The translations under genes were made by a program, and so were the position numbers. Source: DASZHA01 sp049644325 (GTDB lineage: Bacteria; Chloroflexota; Dormibacteria; DASZGP01). From it: a stretch of 27,798 bases of DNA. Numbering within the stretch: position 1 is the first letter of the stretch; every line of letters begins with the position of its first letter. The notes below the pieces were generated by a model, which had not been told where the DNA came from, ran no database searches, and worked only from the letters and a program-made list of their open reading frames with translations. Shown piece after piece: positions 20,726 to 27,601 of the stretch. Location of the stretch: positions 1 to 27,798 of the forward strand of contig JBARRR010000047.1 in assembly GCA_049644325.1 (NCBI GenBank), given 5' to 3'.

Positions 20726-21824
20726 TCGTGACCTCCTCTGGGGCGATCAGGCTGGGGCCCTCCTCGGCAGCCTTGCGGCCGCCCGGGTGAATACCGCTGG
20801 CCGCGCCCGGGCTGGTATCGATGATGTCCCTGGCGCCCATCTCTTCATTGGCGCGTTTCATCGTCACCCAGCAGGCCGCCCTCTGGTTGGCCTCGACCTG
20901 CTCCAGTGGGGGATCCACCGTGAAGCACTTCTCGACGCGGAAGGGGCAGCGGGGATGGAAGGCGCAGCCCTGGGGTGGCTTGATCAGGTCGGGGGGCAAC
21001 CCTTCGATCGAGCGCAACCGGTCATGGCGGCTGGCGTCGATCCTGGGCAGCGAGCGCAGCAGCGACCAGGTGTAGGGGTGCTGCGGGTTCTCGAAGATCT
21101 GGTTGACGGGGCCCTCCTCCACGATCTGGCCGGCGTACATCACGATCACCCGCGAGCAGATCCCCGCGACCACGCCGAGGTTGTGGGTGATGAGCATGAT
21201 CGAGGTTCGCAGCTCCCGGTTTAGGTCGCGCAGGAGCTCCAGGATCTGGGCCTGGACGGTGACGTCGAGGGCGGTGGTGGGCTCGTCGGCGATCAGGATC
21301 TCGGGCTCATTGGACAGCCCCATGGCGATCATGACGCGCTGGCGCATCCCCCCGCTGAACTGGTGGGGGTAGTCGTCAACCCGGGTCTTGGCGCCGGGGA
21401 TCCGAACCTGGTCCATCAGCGAGACCGTCCGCGGCTCGGCCTGGTTGCGCTTGAACTTGTGGTGGGCCAGCATCGCCTCTTCGACCTGGTAGCCGACCTT
21501 GAGGACAGGGTTGAGCGAGCTCAGCGGGTCCTTGAAGATCATGGCGATGTCGCGGCCGCGGATCTCACGCATCTCCTCGGACGAGAGCTTGAGAAGGTCC
21601 TCGCCCTGGAACAGGACCTGCCCGTCGACCACCTTGCCGGGCGGCTGGACCAGGCCCATCAGCGACAGGGCGGTCACGCTCTTGCCGCACCCGGACTCGC
21701 CCACGATCCCCAGGGTCTCGCCAGGGTAGAGGTCAAAGCTCACGTCGCGAACGGCCTGCACCACCCCGTCGTCGGTGAAGAAGTTGGTCTTGAGGTTCTT
21801 GACCTCGAGGATTGGATTGGCCAA
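20718..21824 (-). CDS. oppD: Peptide ABC transporter ATP-binding protein (OppD/DppD type)
   Basis: A 368-residue ATPase from a TTG start at 21824, 9 bp after the oppC stop, with CAGGG as a close ribosome site. Walker A GESGCGKSV is at 42-50, signature FSGGMRQRV, Walker B LIADEPTTALD, and H-loop LITHNLGVV. The C-terminal CAFHPRCPFRVEKC cysteine segment is the family's peptide-transporter hallmark. The last ~45 residues (after ACWVTMKRANEEM) are an additional tail rich in Gly, Ala and Glu, longer than in most OppD. It works with OppF as the motor of the importer. Confidence 0.93.
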   Translation of the reverse strand: MANPILEVKNLKTNFFTDDGVVQAVRDVSFDLYPGETLGIVGESGCGKSVTALSLMGLVQPPGKVVDGQVLFQGEDLLKLSSEEMREIRGRDIAMIFKDPLSSLNPVLKVGYQVEEAMLAHHKFKRNQAEPRTVSLMDQVRIPGAKTRVDDYPHQFSGGMRQRVMIAMGLSNEPEILIADEPTTALDVTVQAQILELLRDLNRELRTSIMLITHNLGVVAGICSRVIVMYAGQIVEEGPVNQIFENPQHPYTWSLLRSLPRIDASRHDRLRSIEGLPPDLIKPPQGCAFHPRCPFRVEKCFTVDPPLEQVEANQRAACWVTMKRANEEMGARDIIDTSPGAASGIHPGGRKAAEEGPSLIAPEEVTSG

Positions 21825-21833
21825 CGACCCTGC

Positions 21834-22748
21834 CTAACGCTTCTGCCGGGGGTCGAAGGCGTCCCGGAGCCCGTCGCCCAGGAAGTTGAAGGCCAGCAGC
21901 GTGACCATCAGCGCCAGGGACGGTGCCAGCACGATGTGCGGCGCCAGACGGATGGCCTGGACGCCCTCGGACGCCATCGAGCCCCATGACGGCGTGGGCG
22001 GCGCGACACCAACCCCAAGGAAGCTGAGGAACGCCTCGAATAGGATCGCGGTGGGGATGCCGAAGGTGGCCTGGACGATGATCGGTCCCAGGGCATTGGG
22101 CAGAATATGGCCGAAGAGGATGCGGTGCGGCCGCGCCCCGCTGGCGCGGGCGGCCTCGACGAACTCGCGCTCGCGGATGCTCAGGGCCTGGCCACGAACC
22201 AACCTGGCCATGTCCATCCAGCGGGTAACCGCGATGGCGAAGATGATCGGGAAGAGGCCGCGGGTGCCGAGGATGGTCAGCAGGATCAGCGCCACCAGCA
22301 GGTCGGGAATGCCGTAGAAGACGTTGAGGATAAGCGTGATGATGGTGTCGAGGATGCCGCGGAAGTAGCCCGCCACGAGGCCCACAACCACGCCCACACT
22401 GATCACCAGGACCTGCGTGCCCAGTCCGACGATCAGCGAGACCTGGGCGCCCAGCATCAGGCGGCTGAGCAGGTCGCGTCCGAGGGAGTCGGCGCCGAGG
22501 GGATGGGCCAGGGTGGGACCGTCGTAGGGAGTGAGAAGCCCGACGCTCGACATGTTGTATGGAGTCCAGAAGATGGTGACGATCGCGTCCACAATCAGGA
22601 GCACGAGGTAGGCGGCCGCAAGCAGCGCCAGGCGGTTGCGACGGAAGCGACGCCAGCTGTCGACCCAGAGGCTTACCTGCTCGCGGACCACGGTCCCGCC
22701 GGCGAGCTCGAGCTCTTCGGCAGTGGCGGCGGTGGCGGCGGTGGCCAT
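21834..22748 (-). CDS. oppC: Peptide ABC transporter permease (OppC/DppC type)
   Basis: A 304-residue membrane protein. A polar N-terminus with the Ala/Thr repeat MATAATAATA is followed by an OppC-type first helix (RFRRNRLALLAAAYLVLLIV), a periplasmic loop with HPLGADSLGRDLLSRLM, and five further helices. The EAA coupling loop is FVEAARASGARPHRILFGHILPN, which docks on OppD/OppF. The ATG shares its A with the oppB stop (TGATG), so translation is coupled. Confidence 0.94.
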   Translation of the reverse strand: MATAATAATAEELELAGGTVVREQVSLWVDSWRRFRRNRLALLAAAYLVLLIVDAIVTIFWTPYNMSSVGLLTPYDGPTLAHPLGADSLGRDLLSRLMLGAQVSLIVGLGTQVLVISVGVVVGLVAGYFRGILDTIITLILNVFYGIPDLLVALILLTILGTRGLFPIIFAIAVTRWMDMARLVRGQALSIREREFVEAARASGARPHRILFGHILPNALGPIIVQATFGIPTAILFEAFLSFLGVGVAPPTPSWGSMASEGVQAIRLAPHIVLAPSLALMVTLLAFNFLGDGLRDAFDPRQKR

Positions 22749-23707
22749 CAGTAGCGGATCCTGGGATCGATGGCGGTGTAGCTGATGTCGACCAGGAGGT
22801 TGGCCACCCCCACCATCAGCGCGTACATCGTGAACACCCCGATGGTGATGTTGTAGTCGTGGCGGAGGATGCTGCCGACGAACTCCTTGCCCAGCCCGGG
22901 AATGGTGAATATCGACTCGATAACCACGCTGCCGGTGATGATGCCGATCACCAGCGGACCCAGGATCGTGGTCACCGGGATCAGCGCGTTTCGGAGACCG
23001 TGGCGGATGATCACCACGCGCTCACGCAGACCCTTGGCCCGCGCCGTCCGGATGTAGTCCTGACGAATCACCTCGAGCATGCTTGCGCGCGTCAGCCGGG
23101 CCACGATGCTCGCATATGGGAAGCCGAGGGCGAACGCGGGGATGCTCAGCTCGATGGGGTCGCCATAGGTGCCCGACCAGTGCAGCGGGTAGTAGAAAGC
23201 CCCGCCGGTGGCGCTGGCTAAGAACACGGCGAAGAAGAGGAGCAGGAAGCTGGCCAGGACAAAGCTGGGCATGCTGTACCCGATCACTGACGTCGTGGTT
23301 AGCAGGTAGTCGATCCATGTGTTCTGCTTGATGGCGGCGATCACCCCCAGCAACATCCCCAGGCCGATGGTGATGAGCAGTGCGGTTCCGCCGACCTCGG
23401 CGCTGACGGTTAGCTCGCGCAGCACGAGGGGCGTGATATCAAGGCCGCGGTTGACGAATGATTGGCCCAGGTCGCCATGCAGGAAGGCATTGGTCGCCCA
23501 CTCCTGGTACTGCTCCGTGAGTGGCCGGTCGAGGCCGTATTCATGCAGGACCAGCTCGAGGCGGTCGCCCCGCACGCGCTCGCTGATGAAGGCGTTGCCG
23601 GGCAGTTGGTGGATGCCAATGAACACAAGCGAGGAGACGGCCACCACCGTGAAGGCGATGAGGACAAGTCGCTGGCCGATGTAGGCCAGCGTGCCCCGCG
23701 TCAGCAT
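22748..23707 (-). CDS. oppB: Peptide ABC transporter permease (OppB/DppB type)
   Basis: A 319-residue membrane protein with the typical N-terminal signal-anchor helix (YIGQRLVLIAFTVVAVSSLVFIGIHQLPGN), the GLDRPLTEQYQEW / GDLGQSFVNRG periplasmic region, five more helices, and the EAA loop DYIRTARAKGLRERVVIIRHGLRNALIP. It forms the translocation channel with OppC. It is the first gene of the permease/ATPase unit. GATAAT ends 6 nt before its ATG, and a strong terminator separates it from the binding-protein gene upstream. Confidence 0.94.
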   Translation of the reverse strand: MLTRGTLAYIGQRLVLIAFTVVAVSSLVFIGIHQLPGNAFISERVRGDRLELVLHEYGLDRPLTEQYQEWATNAFLHGDLGQSFVNRGLDITPLVLRELTVSAEVGGTALLITIGLGMLLGVIAAIKQNTWIDYLLTTTSVIGYSMPSFVLASFLLLFFAVFLASATGGAFYYPLHWSGTYGDPIELSIPAFALGFPYASIVARLTRASMLEVIRQDYIRTARAKGLRERVVIIRHGLRNALIPVTTILGPLVIGIITGSVVIESIFTIPGLGKEFVGSILRHDYNITIGVFTMYALMVGVANLLVDISYTAIDPRIRY

Positions 23708-23713
23708 GAACTC

Positions 23714-23719
23714 ATTATC
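23714..23719 (-). promoter_or_regulatory. -10 element of a leaderless oppB promoter
   Basis: Minus-strand GATAAT ends exactly 6 nt before the oppB ATG. The -35 region is weak (GGTCAA or GTCAAA at 16-17 bp). Confidence 0.5.
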
Positions 23720-23764
23720 AAACTTGGCCCCGGAATTTGACCGGATTTTTCTTGGAAAAGAGTT

Positions 23765-23792
23765 GGGGCCCCGGAGAAGACTCCGGGGCCCC
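23765..23792 (-). terminator. Strong hairpin terminator after the peptide-binding lipoprotein gene
   Basis: A perfect 12-bp stem GGGGCCCCGGAG / CTCCGGGGCCCC with a 4-nt loop, followed on the minus strand by AACTCTTTTCC. It starts 13 nt after the stop at 23806 and lies upstream of the oppB promoter. Confidence 0.8.
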
Positions 23793-23805
23793 TTGCGCTA
23801 CGACC

Positions 23806-25698
23806 TCAGTGCTGGAGGATCGAGATCTCGTTCCAGTAGTGGTCGAAGAAGTTGTTCGAGCCGGCTCCCTTGAGGTACGGCTTGAACAGGAACTGGCCGA
23901 CCGAGTAGTACAGCGGGATGTAGACGGCGTTGTCGCTCAGCTCCTGCTGCAGCTTCTGGTACTCCGGCAGTGCCTGGTCCAGGGCCAGACCGTCTGCCTT
24001 GGCCAGGGTGTCGTCATACGTCTTGGAGTCGTACCCACTGGAGTTTGAGGTGCCGGTTTCGGCCTGCGCGCCCCAGAGGTTGTCGTACCAGTCCTGGGGA
24101 TGGTTGTAGTCGGCCTGCCAGCCATCACGGCTCAGCATGTACTTGCCGCCCAGGCGGTCGGAAATGAACGCGCTGGCGTCTGGATGCGGATCCAGGTCCA
24201 CCTTCACGCCCAGGTTGGTCTGCCACTGGTCCTGGAGGAACGTGGCCACGTCATCGTTAGGAGCACCCGTGTTGTACGAGTACTTGATTCCCTTGGTGAG
24301 GGTCCCATTGGGGTCGGCCTTCTGAAGCAGGGTCTTGGCCTGCGAGGCGTCGAACTTGCCCAGCGGGTCCTTGTCATCACCCCAGTACCCCAGGAGGCCC
24401 TTGGTGATGAGACCACCCTTGGCCGGGGCGCAGATGACGTTGGAGCAGACCACGCTGGCCAGCTTGTCCTTGTCCACCGCCAGCGCGAAGGCGAGGCGGA
24501 GGTCATGGGCGTTGCCGGTGGTGGCGGCAAGGTTGATGCCCTGGGATTGACCATCGATGGTCAGGGTGCTAGCCGTTCCGCTCTGGTCCGTGAACGGACC
24601 TTTGCCCGCGTGGGACGAGTTGACGTTGAACGTCACCCAGGTGGTGCGCACCTTGGGCTGCAGCGTCAGCTGCGACTTCTCGTTCGGGTCCTTCTGGATG
24701 CGCAGGATGTCCGCCTTGGGCAGCTGGCTGTTACCGCCGTAGCCGACCAGGTCGTACTGACCCTGCTCCCAGGCCGCGATGTCCGTTGACTGCGAGCTGG
24801 GATCGTGGATATCCATGTGAACCTTGGTGAGGACCGGCTTGGGGCTGCCCCACCAGTTGGCGACCGGGGCGAAGTCCGCAGACTGCTTGGCCGTATGCGC
24901 GGTCATCTTGAAGGCGCCGGTACCGATCAGGGTCTCCGGCTTGGTCCACCAGTCCCGCGCGTTGGCAACGATGACCTTCTGGTCAACGATCATGCCGGTG
25001 GTTGACTCCAGGGTGATCGCCGACAGGAACCATCCTGCCGCGGAGCTAAGCTTGGCGACCACGGTGTAGTCGTCAGGAGCGGTCAGACCACTCATGGCGA
25101 ACTTCGGGTCGTTGGCGGCCAGCTTGGTCTCCACCTGGGTCTGGAAGTTCTTGCTGGCGTCGACGAACGCCTGCTTCTCGGCGTCGGTGGCGGTTGCGCC
25201 CGGCTTCTTGGGCTTGAGGCCCAGCGCCTTGGTGGCCTTGGCCACGGCACTAAAGCCGGTGATGGCGCCGAGGTTGCTCGCGTACGGGCCCTGCAGGGCC
25301 GCGGCGCGGTTCCAGGAGTAGAGAACGTCCTTCGAGGTGACCTTGTCACCGTTGGAGAAGGTCACGTCCTTCCGCAGGTGGAAAGTGTAGGTCAGGCCAT
25401 CGGCCGAAACGCCGCCATTGCTGGCGGTGGGAACGTCGGTGGCGATATCGGGCTGGATCGTGAGGTTGTTGTCGAACCGCGTCAGGCCATTGAAGATGTT
25501 CTGCGCGATTTCGGAGTCGACTTCCGCGTCGAGAATGCCAGGATCCAGGGTCCCGAATTCCTGAAAGTATGGGAACTTCAGCGTCTGGTCAGACGCCAGG
25601 TTCTGGCTCTGTCCAGAAGAGCTCCCACAAGCGACCAGCAGGACGCCGGCCATGGAAGCCAGGGACAGCGCCCTGAGCTTGAACGCAGATAGTCGCAA
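23806..25698 (-). CDS. Peptide ABC transporter substrate-binding lipoprotein (SBP family 5)
   Basis: A 630-residue lipoprotein from a TTG start fixed by AAGGAGG 6 nt upstream. The signal peptide ends in a lipobox LVAC with Cys24, then a Ser/Gly linker. Family 5 features follow: TLDPGILDAEVDSEIAQNIFNGLTRF, YTFHLRKDVTFSNGDKVTSKDVLYSWNRA, GTGAFKM, DLRLAFALAVDKDKLASVV and the C-terminal YIPLYYSVGQFLFKPYLKG. Residues of about 148-203 hold a Lys/Ala/Asp-rich helical insert (KALGLKPKKPGATATDAEKQ onward), which helps make the protein longer than the usual ~530-550. It captures peptides outside the membrane and delivers them to OppBC. It has its own promoter and terminator, consistent with the higher expression binding proteins need. 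Confidence 0.93.
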   Translation of the reverse strand: MRLSAFKLRALSLASMAGVLLVACGSSSGQSQNLASDQTLKFPYFQEFGTLDPGILDAEVDSEIAQNIFNGLTRFDNNLTIQPDIATDVPTASNGGVSADGLTYTFHLRKDVTFSNGDKVTSKDVLYSWNRAAALQGPYASNLGAITGFSAVAKATKALGLKPKKPGATATDAEKQAFVDASKNFQTQVETKLAANDPKFAMSGLTAPDDYTVVAKLSSAAGWFLSAITLESTTGMIVDQKVIVANARDWWTKPETLIGTGAFKMTAHTAKQSADFAPVANWWGSPKPVLTKVHMDIHDPSSQSTDIAAWEQGQYDLVGYGGNSQLPKADILRIQKDPNEKSQLTLQPKVRTTWVTFNVNSSHAGKGPFTDQSGTASTLTIDGQSQGINLAATTGNAHDLRLAFALAVDKDKLASVVCSNVICAPAKGGLITKGLLGYWGDDKDPLGKFDASQAKTLLQKADPNGTLTKGIKYSYNTGAPNDDVATFLQDQWQTNLGVKVDLDPHPDASAFISDRLGGKYMLSRDGWQADYNHPQDWYDNLWGAQAETGTSNSSGYDSKTYDDTLAKADGLALDQALPEYQKLQQELSDNAVYIPLYYSVGQFLFKPYLKGAGSNNFFDHYWNEISILQH

Positions 25699-25704
25699 CT
25701 CTCT

Positions 25705-25711
25705 CCTCCTT
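25705..25711 (-). promoter_or_regulatory. Strong Shine-Dalgarno for a TTG start
   Basis: Minus-strand AAGGAGG with a 6-nt gap to TTG at 25698; this decides the start and gives a correct lipoprotein signal peptide. Confidence 0.75.
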
Positions 25712-25797
25712 GTGGTTGCTCAATGCATCACCGATGCGTCTGCGTAACCCGCCTATTGAGATACGCAGGACGTCCACATAAGGGTGTGCCTATCGGC

Positions 25798-25827
25798 ACC
25801 ATAGGTGCTTACACGGAACTTTGTCAA
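25798..25827 (-). promoter_or_regulatory. Promoter of the peptide-binding lipoprotein gene
   Basis: A perfect -35 TTGACA (25822-25827), an 18-bp spacer and TATGGT (25798-25803) on the minus strand. The predicted 5' leader is about 90 nt, unlike the leaderless genes nearby. Confidence 0.65.
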
Positions 25828-25988
25828 TCTCGTTCCCCTTTACATGTCCTTCTTGAGATTCATGCGCGCAAGGGCGCGCACATCGCGCCCGCCGTCCGAC
25901 GTTAATAGGGTTCCCATCCCGTCCCCACCGGACGTCGGCAACGTTGCCCGACAGGCCCTCGTTGGTGGCGGCGGTCAGCGCTCTTCGA

Positions 25989-26007
25989 GCACCCGGCACG
26001 CGGGTGC
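25989..26007 (-). terminator. Hairpin just after the DUF6982/SHOCT-like gene
   Basis: Stem GCACCCG / CGGGTGC with loop GCACG, 9 nt past the stop at 26016. There is no T-run, so termination is uncertain. Confidence 0.35.
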
Positions 26008-26015
26008 GAGGGGGC

Positions 26016-26552
26016 TTAGATGCGGTCCAGCAGGGCCTTGCGCTGAGAGAGGAACTCGGGACGGGTGAGCTTGCCCGACCTGTAAAGGCGGGTCACCTCC
26101 CGGATGTCGCCCAGCAGCTGCGTCAGCGGAGCGTCCACGTTGCCAGGCGCCTGGAACCCGGGAGGCCGGCTGTCCCAGGTCTTGACGAAGAAGAGCGCCT
26201 TCAGGGCGGTGTAGGGGATGGCCAGGGTGTCCATGGTCTGCTTGTCGCGCGAGTAGAGGGTCAGCGAGAGCCCGTACTTGTGCTGCTCCAGGCTGCCATT
26301 GAGGTAGCCGCGCACGACCTCCCCGTCCTGCAGCCTGATCGCCACCTTCTTGTCGGCGGCGGCGGCGTGCTCGTCAGCGGGGCCGGAGTCAAGCCGGATC
26401 TTCTTGACAGCGGGCAGCGGAACCAGGGCCGCCTCGTTGTTCCCCGTCCCCCGGGCCACCTTGAGGTGGAAGTCGGGGGACTCGAGGCTGAAGTCGTCGG
26501 CGGTCCCTTCGATGACCTCGTTGTCAGCAAACCGCACGGTCAGATTGGCCAA
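26016..26552 (-). CDS. Two-repeat DUF6982-like protein with SHOCT-like C-terminus
   Basis: A 178-residue soluble protein from a TTG start at 26552; AAGGAGG lies 13 nt upstream and AAGGG closer, so the start is plausible but the spacing is long. Two related halves are visible: TVRFADNEVIEGTADDFSLE...LVPLPAVKKIRL (about 4-55) and AIRLQDGEVVRGYLNGSLE...LAIPYTALKALFFVKTW (about 71-125). Each is a small beta-rich unit with the pattern F/L-x-D-x-E-V-x-x-G and a closing I/L-P-x-x-A-x-K. This is the DUF6982 layout. The tail LTQLLGDIREVTRLYRSGKLTRPEFLSQRKALLDRI resembles a SHOCT motif. The function is unknown; a regulatory or oligomerising role is a guess. It is divergent from the sigma factor gene at 26741. 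Confidence 0.68.
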   Translation of the reverse strand: MANLTVRFADNEVIEGTADDFSLESPDFHLKVARGTGNNEAALVPLPAVKKIRLDSGPADEHAAAADKKVAIRLQDGEVVRGYLNGSLEQHKYGLSLTLYSRDKQTMDTLAIPYTALKALFFVKTWDSRPPGFQAPGNVDAPLTQLLGDIREVTRLYRSGKLTRPEFLSQRKALLDRI

Positions 26553-26683
26553 GACCTACCCTTCACCTCCTTGGAATTCGAGCCGAAGGATACAACGTGA
26601 TCCCCCGATATCCTGTCTCGAGCGTGTAACGGGAAAAGCCCCGAGTTCCTTGCACGAGCGATGCCGTCGTCACATCAGGCACA

Positions 26684-26740
26684 GTAACGGTCAGGCAACG
26701 AGAATGCCGAACGGCACGGTAACGTATACGGCACGATGCT
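26684..26740 (+). promoter_or_regulatory. Repeat-containing upstream region of the second ECF sigma gene
   Basis: The direct repeat ACGGCACG occurs at 26711-26718 and 26728-26735, exactly 17 bp apart, flanking the palindrome CGTATACG (26723-26730). GTAACG recurs at 26684, 26719 and, farther out, 26626. TATACG ends 10 nt before the ATG. This could be an autoregulated ECF promoter; the -35 is not clear. Confidence 0.4.
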
Positions 26741-27601
26741 ATGATGCCGCCTGCCACTCCAGCCTTATTGGGGACTTCGTTGCAACCACAAACAGCCGAG
26801 TCTTCCGACCCGGGAGACATCGAGCTGGTCAGGGCCTTTCAGGCCGGTAGCGTCGAAGCCTTCGACCAGCTTTTCATTCGTTATCACCAACCAATCTCCG
26901 GGCTCACCAACCGCCTGGTGCGAGACCCGCTGCTCGCCGAGGACCTGACCCAGGAGACGTTCTTCCGCGTGCTGAGATCGCTGGACCGGGTCGACGAGGG
27001 CTTCAATTTCTCGGCCTGGATACATCGCATCGCCACCAACCTCTGCTACGACGAGCTGCGGCGGCGCAAGCGGGGGCAGGGGCAGACCAACCCAGAGGAA
27101 GGCCCCCGGGCAACGCCGACGGTGGTTGGCATCGAAGGTCCCGACGAGGTCCTTCAGAGCATCCCCAGCACCGACATGGCCGGTCATCCGGAGGACGCCC
27201 TGGCGATGCGCGAGCTGCGCCGCGAGGTCTGGGACGTGGCCGCCAAGCTGCCCGAGAATTACCGCACCGTCCTCAGCTTGCGGGAGCTGCAGGGCCTCAC
27301 CTACAGCGGCATTGCCCAGGTGATGGGGCTTTCCGAGAGCGCCATCGAGACCCTGCTCCACCGGGCCCGCAAGCGGTTCAAGGCTGAATACCTCTATATG
27401 GGGTTCGTCGACGCCGACGGCGAGGACAAGTGCCTGGGGCTCCAGGAGCTCCTCGGCAGCATCCCCGCGCGCAGCCTGCGCCGGAGCCAGCGTCTGCTAG
27501 TCAAGCAGCACATCGACACCTGCTCGGTCTGCCAGGCGGTGCTGACGCCGGCGACGCCTGGGGGGGACGATGGCGTCGACCCCGACGCTGAGGCGGGCTA
27601 G
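26741..27601 (+). CDS. ECF RNA polymerase sigma factor with C-terminal anti-sigma-type zinc motif
   Basis: A 286-residue sigma-70 family protein. Region sigma2: AFDQLFIRYHQPISGLTNRLV and LAEDLTQETFFRVLRSL (about 40-82), then FNFSAWIHRIATNLCYDELRRRKRG. An unusually long linker (about 112-158) leads to sigma4: AAKLPENYRTVLSLRELQGLTYSGIAQVMGLSESAIETLLHRARKRF (about 167-213). The remaining ~70 residues hold Cys231, His257, Cys261 and Cys264 (QHIDTCSVC), spacing C-x25-H-x3-C-x2-C, the same as in the RsrA-like protein near the left end of the window. Fused Cys-rich tails are known in CorE-type and some other ECF sigma factors, where they sense metals; here metal or redox control is inferred. No separate anti-sigma gene follows. 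Start at 26741 or 26744. Confidence 0.87.
   Translation: MMPPATPALLGTSLQPQTAESSDPGDIELVRAFQAGSVEAFDQLFIRYHQPISGLTNRLVRDPLLAEDLTQETFFRVLRSLDRVDEGFNFSAWIHRIATNLCYDELRRRKRGQGQTNPEEGPRATPTVVGIEGPDEVLQSIPSTDMAGHPEDALAMRELRREVWDVAAKLPENYRTVLSLRELQGLTYSGIAQVMGLSESAIETLLHRARKRFKAEYLYMGFVDADGEDKCLGLQELLGSIPARSLRRSQRLLVKQHIDTCSVCQAVLTPATPGGDDGVDPDAEAG

Larger units (their letters stand above)
25699..26015. other. 317-bp gene-free control region upstream of the binding-protein gene
   Basis: No credible coding frame. From the binding-protein gene outward it holds the Shine-Dalgarno (25705-25711), a CTGCGT-N17-ACGCAG inverted repeat (25740-25768), a small IR CCTAT-N7-ATAGG near 25789-25805, the -10/-35 promoter (25798-25827), the hairpin TGCGCGC-AAGG-GCGCGCA (25863-25880), the palindrome GGCAACGTTGCC (25937-25948), and the hairpin GCACCCG-GCACG-CGGGTGC (25989-26007), which may end the neighbouring gene. 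The density of dyads suggests regulation or attenuation. Confidence 0.5.
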
